NCBI GenBank assembly: GCA_035048485.1
Contig: CM068581.1
Location: 11,552,864 to 11,616,863 of the forward strand
Reading direction: 5' to 3'
DNA from: Pteria penguin
Lineage: Eukaryota > Mollusca > Bivalvia > Pterioida > Pteriidae
DNA length: 64,000 bases
Part shown: positions 38,801 through 50,900 of the stretch, in pieces
Layout of the letters: each line of letters opens with the position of its first letter
Position numbering within the stretch: the first letter of the stretch is position 1
Made by a program: the position numbers and the translations under genes
Notes under the pieces: generated by a model
Database searches by the model: none
The model's input: only the letters and a program-made list of their open reading frames with translations
Told to the model about the DNA's origin: nothing

Positions 38801-41601
38801 GGAAATTGACTATGTATATGTATGTTGATAAATTCTGAATGCTTTAATTACTACAATTTCCCCTTATAATGTAACTCCAATGAAAAAATCTAGAACTTGG
38901 CCTTGGAAAAAAAAGGGGGGGGGGGGGAGGTGAGGTGCTCTGTAAGATGTATTCTACAAGGAAGGAAGATGACATTGGTTGGAAAGTCATACTGTGGCAA
39001 ATGTTTGCCTTGCACACTGATATTTTCTTCATTGATAATGCTTTCCTAGATGATAAAACTAGTATTCCACTCAAAAAATCAGAAAAAAAAGGGGGGGGGG
39101 ATACTGTTACTTAGGCTATGTATCTGATCTTCATTCCCTTTATTGTAGAAAATACTGGTATTGTTATAGGTAGAATTTTTATATTTATACACTCATTTCT
39201 TTATACTGACTGTGTAACAAGCATGACAATAGCTTACTTTGATTGTTTTAAGGACTTAAGGATGGTCTGGTTACTAGTGCCATGATCATGACATTTACAT
39301 GTCTTATAACACAAAAAATGAAGAATTCACAGTATAAATCATTTATTTGTTGTATTGCTCTTATTTGTGAAACTGTTTGCTTTGGTTTTTGTAAATAGAA
39401 AGATCTATAATACCCCTCACAGCCAGTACATATACAAATACCTCTTCCTTTATCCCAAAAAGCTCAGACCACCCCTGGCTTTATTATTGTAGTGCTAAAT
39501 TCCATAAACAAACATTACAGTTACTCCAACATTTTTATCTGATTATCTAATATCCTTAGTATTTTTCTAGGGCATAATCATACTCATTTCTGTTTTCTAA
39601 GAATTTAATTTGAATTTTTAAATTGATTTTTCTTTCATTTGATATACATGAATTTAAAAATTAATTAAAATTAAAAATTGAAATCTCCAGTCCTTATCTT
39701 AAATATGAATGCAAAGTACTGTAATAACATTTTGAAGTAAAAAAGATTCCAAGTTGATATTCCTTTTAATTATGAAATTATTTGAGTTTGAAATTGAAGT
39801 ATTTGATTCACTGCTTACATTTTACAACACAAATTGCATGGTTACATAGGTGTTTCTTAGCAATATTTTAAGTGCNNNNNNNNNNNNNNNNNNNNNNNNN
39901 NNNNNNNNNNNNNNNNNNNNNNNNNNNNNNNNNNNNNNNNNNNNNNNNNNNNNNNNNNNNNNNNNNNNNNNNNNNNNNNNNNNNNNNNNNNNNNNNNNNN
40001 NNNNNNNNNNNNNNNNNNNNNNNNNNNNNNNNNNNNNNNNNNNNNNNNNNNNNNNNNNNNNNNNNNNNNNNNNNNNNNNNNNNNNNNNNNNNNNNNNNNN
40101 NNNNNNNNNNNNNNNNNNNNNNNNNNNNNNNNNNNNNNNNNNNNNNNNNNNNNNNNNNNNNNNNNNNNNNNNNNNNNNNNNNNNNNNNNNNNNNNNNNNN
40201 NNNNNNNNNNNNNNNNNNNNNNNNNNNNNNNNNNNNNNNNNNNNNNNNNNNNNNNNNNNNNNNNNNNNNNNNNNNNNNNNNNNNNNNNNNNNNNNNNNNN
40301 NNNNNNNNNNNNNNNNNNNNNNNNNNNNNNNNNNNNNNNNNNNNNNNNNNNNNNNNNNNNNNNNNNNNNNNNNNNACTGTGTAACAAGCATGGACAATAG
40401 CTTACTTTGATTGTTTTAATGACTTAAGGATGGTCTGGTTACTAGTGCCATGATCATGACATTTACATGTCTTATAACACAAAAAATGAAGAATTCACAG
40501 TATAAATCATTTATTTGTTGTATTGCTCTTATTTGTGAAACTGTTTGCTTTGGTTTTTGTAAATAGAAAGATCTATAATACCCCTCACAGCCAGTACATA
40601 TACAAATACCTCTTCCTTTATCCCAAAAAGCTCAGACCACCCCTGGCTTTATTATTGTAGTGCTAAATTCCATAAACAAACATTACAGTTACTCCAACAT
40701 TTTTATCTGATTATCTAATATCCTTAGTATTTTTCTAGGGCATAATCATACTCATTTCTGTTTTCTAAGAATTTAATTTGAATTTTTAAATTGATTTTTC
40801 TTTCATTTGATATACATGAATTTAAAAATTAATTAAAATTAAAAATTGAAATCTCCAGTCCTTATCTTAAATATGAATGCAAAGTACTGTAATAACATTT
40901 TGAAGTAAAAAAGATTCCAAGTTGATATTCCTTTTAATTATGAAATTATTTGAGTTTGAAATTGAAGTATTTGATTCACTGCTTACATTTTACAACACAA
41001 ATTGCATGGTTACATAGGTGTTTCTTAGCAATATTTTAAGTCCTTTAATGTTGATTGATTTCAATGAAACTTGGCACTTCAGTTCAAAATATGTCTATCT
41101 ATGTGTCAAAAAACTTTGGTTAGGATTGGTGCAAAAAAGTGACCCTTTTAGACCATAGTCTACAGTTTCCTCCCTTGTTTCATGTACCACGCACATAGTC
41201 CCGAAAAAATTAATGTTTGCATCTTTTTCGATTTATTTACCAGTGTTGTCATGGTATTTATAGTGATTTAAACATGCCCTCTGGTAGAAAAGAGTTTGAA
41301 AAAAATTATAAAAATGATATTAAAGCTTTTTGGTGCATTCCTGAGTATGTCATGAGGCTGAAATGTTGTCGCATGAATACACTACTTCAAGACTTGAGAG
41401 TGAGGTCATAGGGGTCAAGATGTGTATTGATAGATATTTTGAGTTTGGCGTATGCAATTTTTTCTGCAGATCATGAAATGACAGCTCTTATGTAGTAGAA
41501 CAACATACATAAATTTCAGAAAAAAATAAGTGGTGGGATTTTTGCAATGATTTTTTAGTTTACAAAGGAAACAACAGGAAAAAAAACTGTAGTCTATGGT
41601 C
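35872..41601. mobile_element. Tandem (E-S)n-E insertion of a TIR element, flanked by ATCT
   Basis: A 455-bp segment E (35872-36326) has 18-bp perfect terminal inverted repeats, 'gaccatagactacagttt'. It recurs at 37927-38381 and 41150-41601. The E copies are separated by a 1600-bp segment S (36327-37926, again from 38382), giving a 2055-bp period at near identity. The outer flanks are host exon sequence with a direct repeat ATCT (35868-35871 and 41602-41605). There is no transposase or RT frame: the identical 64-codon ORF in each E is unconvincing. It could be a MITE-bounded composite unit, or an element with long terminal direct repeats that expanded by unequal exchange. No tRNA primer site is seen next to E. 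Confidence 0.8.
39876..40375. other. Assembly gap, exactly 500 N
   Basis: A placeholder gap inside segment S of the tandem insertion. The 670 bases after it (40376-41044) repeat the 670 bases before it (39206-39875) with only a few differences. This suggests either a hidden extra repeat unit or two contig ends that overlap and were not merged. ORFs spanning it are artefacts. Confidence 0.99.
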
Positions 41602-41661
41602 ATCTGGGAATACGTCGAGTACCTGCTGACACAATGTGAAGAGTGGGGAGTGTTACCGGAA

Positions 41662-42181
41662 CTGGAATGACCAATCACATGCTTGCCCTGACTGGTCACA
41701 TGATGTGTGTGGTTATTTGATACATCGGTCGGACGGGACGTCGGAAGACTTATAATGTCTAAATGAAAACCAATTTTACTCCATATAAATAGTCGTAAAC
41801 CATGATGGTCCGGGATCGCTATGCTCTTTCCTAGGAAAGAGAAGAGTTATTCCGGAGGGTGGTTTTACGACATTGTACTTTATAGTATGCATTATGCTTT
41901 CATGTATCAATGATTAGCGTGATATACAGTATCTCTGTCTATAATATTTCATTCCGTATTCGGTCTGTAAATCATAAAAAAAATTAAATTTGCTTAACAA
42001 AAAATGAAAAGTTGCATGTGATTTACAAAACAAAGACAAATCGGTATAAACTGAGTAGTTAATTAAGATTAACTAAAGTCTACACCTGCCCATTGAATAT
42101 GTAGCAGAGATGATACAATTAGGTCTTAAATCGTCTGAACAAAAAAAAAAAAAAAAACCAATGAACGAGTTTTGTGTAATG
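41662..42181. other. Short interval between PCSK9-like fragment and GH10 stop
   Basis: About 520 bp holding the GH10 3' UTR on the - strand and whatever precedes the first PCSK9-like exon. I see no signal-peptide ORF, no convincing exon and no clear poly(A) signal. A poly-A run at 42141-42157 reads as poly-T on the - strand. Confidence 0.6.
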
Positions 42182-45100
42182 TTATAAGTCCTTACGGTTG
42201 CCACTTGGAACAGTTACGTGAACCTGTGTCGTATGTTTAGTGTTGGAGAATCGGTATAGCATAATGGGGTTGCCGTAGTAGCGTACAATGACATCGTAAT
42301 CTCCCAAATAACCCCTAATGCCTCTAGTCTCATGCTGGTTAGATAACTGCCATTTGACGTTTGTACTCCACTCGTTCTCCAATAGCTGTAGGTATCGTGT
42401 GCCAGCTTGATTGATCTGCAGTATAACGCATTTATAACGATACTGTCAACGGGTTTCCCCAACTTCATAGTAATGAACCTTAATTGTATTATAAAAGGTA
42501 TTGCACATCCTTCTATTGCAAAATAATTGATAAATTAATTGATAAAGAAATAAGTTTTGTACTTACACTGAAGTAGTTTCCATTTACCAAAGCTTGATTA
42601 AATTGGCCATTTTCATCCCAGAATCCCCATAGTATTACACCTCTTACGGATGGATGACTGAAGTAGATCCGCAAAGCATTCTCTATCCAATCAGCACGTG
42701 CATGCTCGTCTTTGTTGGACACAGTCATTTCTGTTACCCAAATTGGCAAGTTAGCTTTTGCAAGCAAGTCCAATCGTTTCTTTAGACAGATAAAAAAGAT
42801 ATACGTTAAAGCAAGAAAGTCAAACTTATATTTATAAATGTAGATTTCAGATACATTGAAGCCGTATATGTACATTACGTCTACAAAAAAAATGACTCTT
42901 TGATAGTTAGACCGAAGACGTTTATTCAGAGAAAACTTCATAAATGGCAGCCATATCAAAGGCAGGATCCATTTCCAACATCCATTGTCTGTCATAACCT
43001 TCACTGATACCTCTAACAGCAGAAAGTCTTCTGTATATCAATCATACAATACTGTTCGAAATCTATAATTTTTATAATTTCATTACATGTTCTGATATTG
43101 TGTTACTATTACATTTCTATTGTGGAGCTAGTGTTATTTTAGCCCGGTTCTGATACTGTGTGATTGTGGCATTTCTATTATGGAGCTAATGTTATTTTAG
43201 CCCGGTTCTGATACTGTGTAATTGTGACATCTCCATTGTGGAGCTAGTGTTATTTTAGCTCGGTTCGGATATTTTGTTGTTGTGAAATATCATTGTGGAG
43301 CTACTATTATTTAAGTCCACCTATGTGATTGTGGCATTTCTATTGTGGAGCTAGTGTTATTTTAGCCCGGTTCTGATACTGTGTTGTTGTGGCATTTCTA
43401 TTGTGGTGCTACTAATATTTAAGTCCACCTATGTGATTGTGGCATTTCCATTGTGGAGCTAGTGTTATTTTAGCCCGGTTCTGATACTGTGTTGTTGTGG
43501 CATTTCTATTGTGGTGCTACTAATATTTAAGTCCACCTATGTGATTGTGGCATTTCCATTGTGGAGCTAGTGTTATTTTAGCCCGGTTCTGATACTGTGT
43601 AATTGTGACATCTCCTTTGTGGAGCTAGTGTTATTTTAGCCCGGTTCTGATACTGTGTGATTGTGGCATTTTCATTGTGAAGCTAGTGTTATTTTAGCCC
43701 GTTTCTGATACTGTGTGATATTTCTATTGTGGAGCTAGTGTTATTTTAGCCCGGTTCTGATACTGTGTGATTGTGGCATTTCTATTGTGAAGCTAGTGTT
43801 ATTTTAGCCGGATTCTGATACTGTGTGATATTTCTATTGTGGAGTAAGTGTTAATTTAGCCCGGTTCTGATATTGTGTGATATTTCTATTGTGAACAAGT
43901 GTTAATTTAGCCCGGTGGTTCTGATACTGTGTGATATTTCTATTGTGGAGCTAGTGTTATTTTAGCCCGGTTCTGATACTGTGTAATTGTCACGTTTCCA
44001 TTATGGAGATAGTGTTATGTTAGCCCGGTTCTGACACTCTGTGATTGTGACATTTCTATTATGAAGCCAGTGTTATTTTTGCCCGGTTCTGATACTGTGT
44101 AATTGGGACATTTCTATTGTGGAGTTAGTGTTATTTTAGCCCGGTTCTGATACTGTGTTGTTTGACATATCTGTTGTGGAGCTAGTGTTATTTTAGCCCG
44201 GTTCTGATACTGTGTGATATTTCTGCTGTGGAGCTAGTGTTATTTTAGCCCGGTTCTGATACTGTGTTGTTTGACATATCTATTGTGGAGCTACTAATAT
44301 GTAAGCCAAGTTATATGATTGTGTCATTGTGTCACAGTATATCAATTTTAATGATAAATAGATTTTCTACATATGATTAACATTCAGTATTACCTTTATA
44401 AGAGTTGGGTTGGGTGCAGTATTATCCGCAAAATGACTCTGAACCCCAAGGGCATCAAGGTGCGAGTGAGTCTTGAAGGCTATCGCTTGGTTTAAATAAT
44501 CCTTCACAAAAAATCATATTTACGCACGTAAATAATGCTCAACAGATATGATTAATATTATACAATATTAGTTAATAATTCGTAACGATAACAGGAGAGC
44601 TTTACATGTGTAGACGTAGTTGATATATGTCATAATACGATTATTCTGAAATTCTCATCATATTATACTAACCGCCGTTTCAGATCCGACAGCAACTACG
44701 TCATATTCATTCAAGAATAATTTGGGATAAGGGTCAGCATTGTGGACTTTAGTGTATATCTTCATTGAGTAGTTCGGATCTCGTGTCTTTTCCTCGAATT
44801 CTTGTCCATGTAAAAGTTCATTGTTGACATCCCAGTGATCTAATCTATTAAAACCTCAGACAATTATCAAAGAATAATAGCTTTCAGAAGAGATAAAACA
44901 AAATCGTATACCATTATTCCACATATACCATTATTCCACATATACCATTATTCCACATATACCATTATTCCACATATACCATTATTCCACATATACCATT
45001 ATTCCACATATACCATTATTCCACATATACCATTATTCCACATATTCTACCCCCGAGGAGAGACTCTCACACTATGCAGTCATGAAAAAAGGATTTTTAT

Positions 45101-46517
45101 CGTAAAGACTCATTTGTCACATAATAAAGCAGAGACCCTTTCTCAAACTCAAAAACGCCTCCTAGCAATTTTTGTACATAATCATTGCATCAAGCAAAAT
45201 TACCTTTATTCTTTCTACCATAAAAAGTAAAAGTGAAACAAAATATAATGATGATGCTTGAAGAAGCAAATCAGAACAGATACTGATATTAGGAGTAAGC
45301 GAGTACGAACAGTCCTTTTGTGAGTGACGTCATATAACGAATTCTTTCGTCGATTGTAGATTTCAGTTGAGTAGAATTCATGTTCCGAACCTCATTCGGT
45401 ATAAAGTTTTTCACGCCCCAAAACATGTTATGACCACGAACTTTAAGTCTGTAAAAGAAAATACAAATGATTGTTACTTTGGGTAAATTGAAATGTTTAA
45501 AGATCGATTGAATTGTGTTTTCACCGTAATACTGAGTGATAATATACAGAACATAATGAGAGTAATGTAGTTTGACATGCCTAAGTCAAGAACATACACA
45601 AGGAGAGTAGTGTATTTTGATATGCTTAAGTTAAGAACATACATAAGGAGAGTAATATATTTTGACATGCCTAAGTTTAGGACATACAAAAGGTAAGTAG
45701 TGTATTTTACCATGTTCAAGTTAAGAACATACATCAGGAGAGAAATATATTATAAAAGCATAAGTTAAGAACGTGTATAAGGAGAGTAATATGCTTTGAC
45801 AAAGTGTAAGTGTAAAGAACACATAAAGAGAGTAATGTATTTTGACATGCCAGAGTCAAGAACATACATTAGGAGAGTAATGTATTTTGACATGCCTAAG
45901 TTAAGAACAAACATCAGGAGAGTAATTTATTATAAAAGGATAAGTACATAAGGAGAGTAATGCACTTTGACATGTCTAAATCAAGAACATACATAAAGAG
46001 AGTAATGTAATCTGACATGTCTGAGTTAAGACCATACATAAAAAGAGTAATTTACTTTGACATGCCTAAGTTAAGAACATACATAAAGAGAGCAATGTAT
46101 TTTGATATGCCTGAATTAAGAACATACATAAGGAGGGTAATGTATGATGACATGACCAAGTTAAGGACAAACATGGGGAGAATAATGTACTTGACATGCC
46201 TAAGTTCAATAAGTAAAATAGAATAAATGTAGATCCTATCTGAAATATTTTCAGCAGCATTCGTATTGAATCAATGCATGCAGGATATATATGTTGTTCA
46301 CTTATTCTTTAGTATGTTAAAACTATGAGAACATCTCAGTATATATCTGGTTATATATATAACAAAAAAAATTTAAAGCCCCACAAGCCATAAATACAAC
46401 CCCCCCCCCCAAATACAACCCCCCCCCCAAAAAAAAACCCAAAATAAAAAACAACGCTTCCCCCCAAAGAAAAACAAAGAAACTAAATCACCCCCCCCCA
46501 AAAAAAAGAAAGAAAAA

Positions 46518-46576
<59 letters not shown>

Positions 46577-47862
46577 AAAAACTAACTATTAAAGGGCGAA
46601 TCACTCTGGACGCTTAATAATTCATGGCCAAAAATTCTTTTACTTTCATATTGAAGCTTAAAGCATTTATATGGTGGCGGCACCTGCCTGATACTTGGCC
46701 TGCGAAAAATTTACCTATGCAACGAACCCACCCGAAGTAGTGAGGGACCATTACCTATGCAACGAACCCATCCTATGTAGTGAGGGAAAATTACTTATGC
46801 AACGAGCCCACCAGAAGTAGTGAGAGACTTTTACCTATGCAACGAATCCATCCGAAATAGTGAGGGATTTTACCTATACAACAAATCCAACCGAAGTAGT
46901 GAGGGACATTTACCTATGCAATGAACCCACCCGAAGTAGTGAGGGACTTTTACCTATGCAATGAACCCTCCAGAAGGAGTGAGGGACATTTACCCATACA
47001 ATATATACTATATGTATATAAATTTTCGCGTTATAAAGATCGTGAACTTATAAGGAGGCAGGCTCCGAAAACGCTCAAAGGTACGGTTGGTTGGTTGGTT
47101 GGTTGGTGTTTTACGTCGCTTTCAACAATTTTTCAGTTATATCGCGACATGGAAGCAGGAGGTAACCAACCTCTTAAACATAGTGACGCAACCCGGGAAT
47201 CGAACCCGGATCGTCGGCGCCGCAAGCCAAGCGCTTAACCACTACACCAAGCCTGCCCCCTCAAAGGTACGGGATTCTACGTTCAGGAGCAGTTCCCGGT
47301 GGAGGTGGAGCAAAGAAGGAAATCTCTGTTTCCGGTTATGCATGATGCTCGTGCTCAACATAAGAAAGTTAAGTTAGTCCGCGATCGTCTGTACATAGGC
47401 TTAGTTGAGTACATACACCCAGTAGGACATAGTGATGTAACCACGCATCAAGTCGCTGGATCGCCGCCTGTACGCCAGAACCGTAAACGTCCGAGGGTGG
47501 GGTCTAGCTAGGATAGACGTAAAGGCCACAGGCAAATAACTGTGACTTCAATTTAAAATTCCCGTCATTGAATATAAACGGAGGACTACAGAAAAAACTG
47601 AATGATCCATCTTTCTTAAATTTTATATGTACTTACGATCTCATATTTTTAACAGAATGTTGGATAGAGAATGAATTTGATTATGATATACCAGGTTTTA
47701 CATGTAGATTTATACCAAGAGCATTATGTAAATCAAAACAAGGAGGTGGAATGGCTGTGTGTATCAGAAATAATTTGGTAAGATATCTGGAAACAGTCAA
47801 TATTTGTTTTGATACAATTGTTTGGCTTAGATTAGATGGTACAGTTCATGAAAGGGGTAATG

Positions 47863-47905
<43 letters not shown>

Positions 47906-50900
47906 ATGTAGTTACATTCCATCTGAAAAATCTTTCCTTAAAAATACAATTGTGATATTTTCTTTGAATTAGAAAATCAGATTGCAGAATTTTCAGATAA
48001 AGGTAAAATAATGCTTGTTGGTGATTTGAATAGCAAATGTCCAGTTTTAAACGATTTTATAGAAAATGATACTATGTACGACAAGTTGTCTGAGTATATA
48101 TCACCGCTTTGTGATTACGTAGAGGATGATGTGTTAACTGATGGCGTTTGTCCCGATAAATCGGTGAATCCTTATGGGCTAAAGTTAATTCAGCTGTGCA
48201 TTGAAACCGGCTTGAGAATTCTAAATGGTAGACATATCGATAATTTGGTAAATGATTTTACATACTGTGGCGCTAATGGGTGCAGTGTTATAGATTATGT
48301 TTTATCTACAGTTGACCTTTTCCAGTATTTTCATAAATTTATTGTTAGTAGTTTCATTTGATAACTTTTGATTTTTCTGATCAAAAGTGATCACATCACA
48401 GCAGTAGTTTCAACACATACTCTGATCATGCACCTTTGCATATTGAATTGAAACTAACTTTAAATATGTCTTGTAATAGAAAACTCCAAACTCCATCAGT
48501 CACTGATTACGTTCGATATCGATGGAATGATGAAAAGGCTAATGAAAGTAAATGAAAGTAAACTATTTTTAGAACAAAACTTATATCAACTGCATGATTG
48601 TTTTGATGGTATTGATGTCACACAAGAAAATGATTTAGAAAACTGTGTAAATTCTTTTGTTGAAAATTTAGCTATGTTGATGTCTGATTACCACAAGGTG
48701 CCTATTATTCAAAAAGATGGTACTTGTATGAGAAAAAAGGTACTGTTGAACCACAATATAGTAAACCCTGGTTTGATTTTGAGTGTAAACGCCTTTACAG
48801 TGTTTATCGTAAAGCATCAAGAGATTTTAATAAGGACAAATCTGTTGACAACCATTGCTTTTTGATTTCATGTAAACGAAAATACAAAGTGCATGAACAG
48901 AGATGTAAAAGAAAACACTTATATGAAGAAGGTGATATGTTAGAAAGTATACGCAAGTCCAATCCTAAATTATTTTTCTCAAAATTTGCAAAACATAAAA
49001 CAAACAATGTTAACGTTTCTTTAGAAGACTTGCACGATCATTTTAAATCCCTTTGTTCTGGTGTTAAGCATGAGCCTCAAGATGATTTGGGTATTATCGA
49101 TAATAGTATTAGTTTTAAAGAACTTGAGAAATAAATAAGATTAAAAGAAATTGAAGATGCCATCAAGGGGTTAAAGTCCGGTAAGAGTCACGGACAAGAT
49201 TGCATCATAAATGAGTACTTCATCGTTTTTAAAGAATTCCTGTTACCATTTTACACACAATATTCAACGCCATATTTTCTAGTGGACATTTCCCCAAGAT
49301 ATTACGTACATCACTTATTGAACCAATATACAAAGGGGGGTTACTACCGACCCGGCAAATTACCGCGGTATTAGTTTGGTAAGCTGTTTCACTAAACTTT
49401 TTACCTCAATATTGAATAAAAGGCTCATGTCTTGGTTAGAAGATAATGACGTCATTACTGATGCACAGTTTGGTTTTAGATCTTCCTTAGGTCCTACTGA
49501 TGCTATTTTTGCTCTACAAACTATTATTAATAAGTATCTTTCAAAGAAACAGAGATTGTATAGTTGTTTTGTTGATTTTAAATGTGCGTTCGATACTGTA
49601 GATCGAGTGAAGCTGCACAAATGGAAGAAAATTTCCTTGTTGGGAATAAGGGGCAAACCTCTACGAGTTTTACGTTCATTGTATAATAATATCAAGTCAT
49701 GTGTTCTTTTGGAAGGGAATTTATCAGATTTCTTTGTTAATAATCTTGGCGTTTTACAAGGGGAGATAATTTCTCCACTCCTTTTTTCTTTAAATGTCAA
49801 TGACTGCGAGAATGAATTTTTGATTAAGGGAAATGCTCCTATAGATCTCCAAGAGTTATCCCTCTTTTTATTAATGTACGCCGATGATATGGTTATGTTA
49901 GCCCAGTCGGCTTCTGATTTACAACTTATGTTGAATTCATTGAAAAATTACACAGAAAAATGGGCTTTAACTGTTAATGTTGGAAAAACAAAAATTTTGG
50001 TTTTCAGAAACGGCGGTGTTTTACGACCAGATGACACATGGTATTACATGAATGAGCAAATTGAAGTAGTAGATACGTTTTATTATCTTGGTCTCATTTT
50101 GAATTTTAACGGTAAATTTAACCTCATTCAAAAGCAATTATCTTTACAATGCAGAAAAGCACTATTCTCCCTTAAACGCAAATGCTACAATATGAATTTG
50201 ACACTTCTGTCTGTATTTGACACTTATGTTGGAAGTGTTGCTAACTATGGCAGTGAAATTTTGGAGCTCATTCTGCTCCAGATATAGAAATAGTCCATAT
50301 AAATTTTTGTAAAAGTATACTTGGAGTCAAACGATCTACTCCAAATGCAGTCATATATTGTGAATTGGGGAGATTACCTATGCAATGTGTGAGAAAATTA
50401 CGTGTATTGAAATATTGGCTGAAACTTTTGTCAACAAAAAAACTGTATTTTAAAAATATGCTTTGACTTCATGTGTAATGAATTGAATAGTAATCACAAC
50501 TGCAAAAATTGGGTAGCTAATGTGAAAGATATTTTGTCAAATGTTGGATTATTGGATTTGTGGTTAAACCAATGTTGGTTAAAGACTGGGTATATATATG
50601 CTGTTGCTAAGCAACGTATTTTTGATCATTATAAACAGACTATTCTTTCTGATGTGAACAGTTCCTTAAAGTGTTCTATTTACAAACATCTAATTGATAC
50701 CTTTACTTTGCAATCATATTTAACAAAAGGAATTCCTATGCAATACAAAAAGCTTATATGTAAATTAAGACTTTCTTCACATTGTTTGCATATTGAGACT
50801 GGTAGATATAAAAGTATTCCTTTAGAAAAACGTTTATGCCCTTTATGCACCTTAGACATTGAGGACGAATTAAATTTTTTCTTAAAATGTCCTTGTTACA

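Larger units (their letters stand above)
29079..41661 (-). pseudogene. PCSK9-like C-terminal cysteine-rich domain gene, exon split by insertion
   Basis: Exons on the - strand in order: 41606-41661 joined with 35795-35871 (one ancestral 133-nt exon), 35330-35420, 34814-34927, 32683-32769, 32299-32478 and 29079-29182 (stop TGA at 29079-29081). All junctions have AG acceptors and GT donors, and the phases close exactly. The roughly 235-residue product has three modules, each with cysteines in the order C, C, C, C, CC, for example CSDDEVMTAC, KISCMAV, PRCCRISGLQC, KGVFVSAACC, HMTGCSVY and VIAYATCCS. This is the three-module layout of the PCSK9 C-terminal domain, including 19 residues between the first two cysteines. 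PCSK9 is a secreted subtilisin-like protein. No protease domain, signal peptide or promoter is visible: only about 520 bp separate the first exon from the GH10 stop codon. The first exon carries a 5.7-kb insertion, so this allele looks broken. It could be a CRD-only gene or a fragment. Confidence 0.78.

Noticed and set aside
39822..40410. Four open frames of about 170-190 codons across 39.8-40.4 kb
   Set aside because: They consist of the 500-N gap.
35872..41601. LTR retrotransposon interpretation of the E-S-E structure
   Set aside because: E does not have TG...CA ends conserved at internal boundaries, and no primer-binding site, polypurine tract or gag-pol frame is seen. Kept only as an alternative.
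46373..46573. ORF of Cys-Val repeats on the - strand
   Set aside because: Translation of a CA dinucleotide microsatellite and C/A homopolymers.
47190..47250. tRNA gene on the - strand
   Set aside because: Box A and box B are present but no anticodon arm or acceptor stem. Target duplications of 13 bp and a CCAA tail show a SINE.
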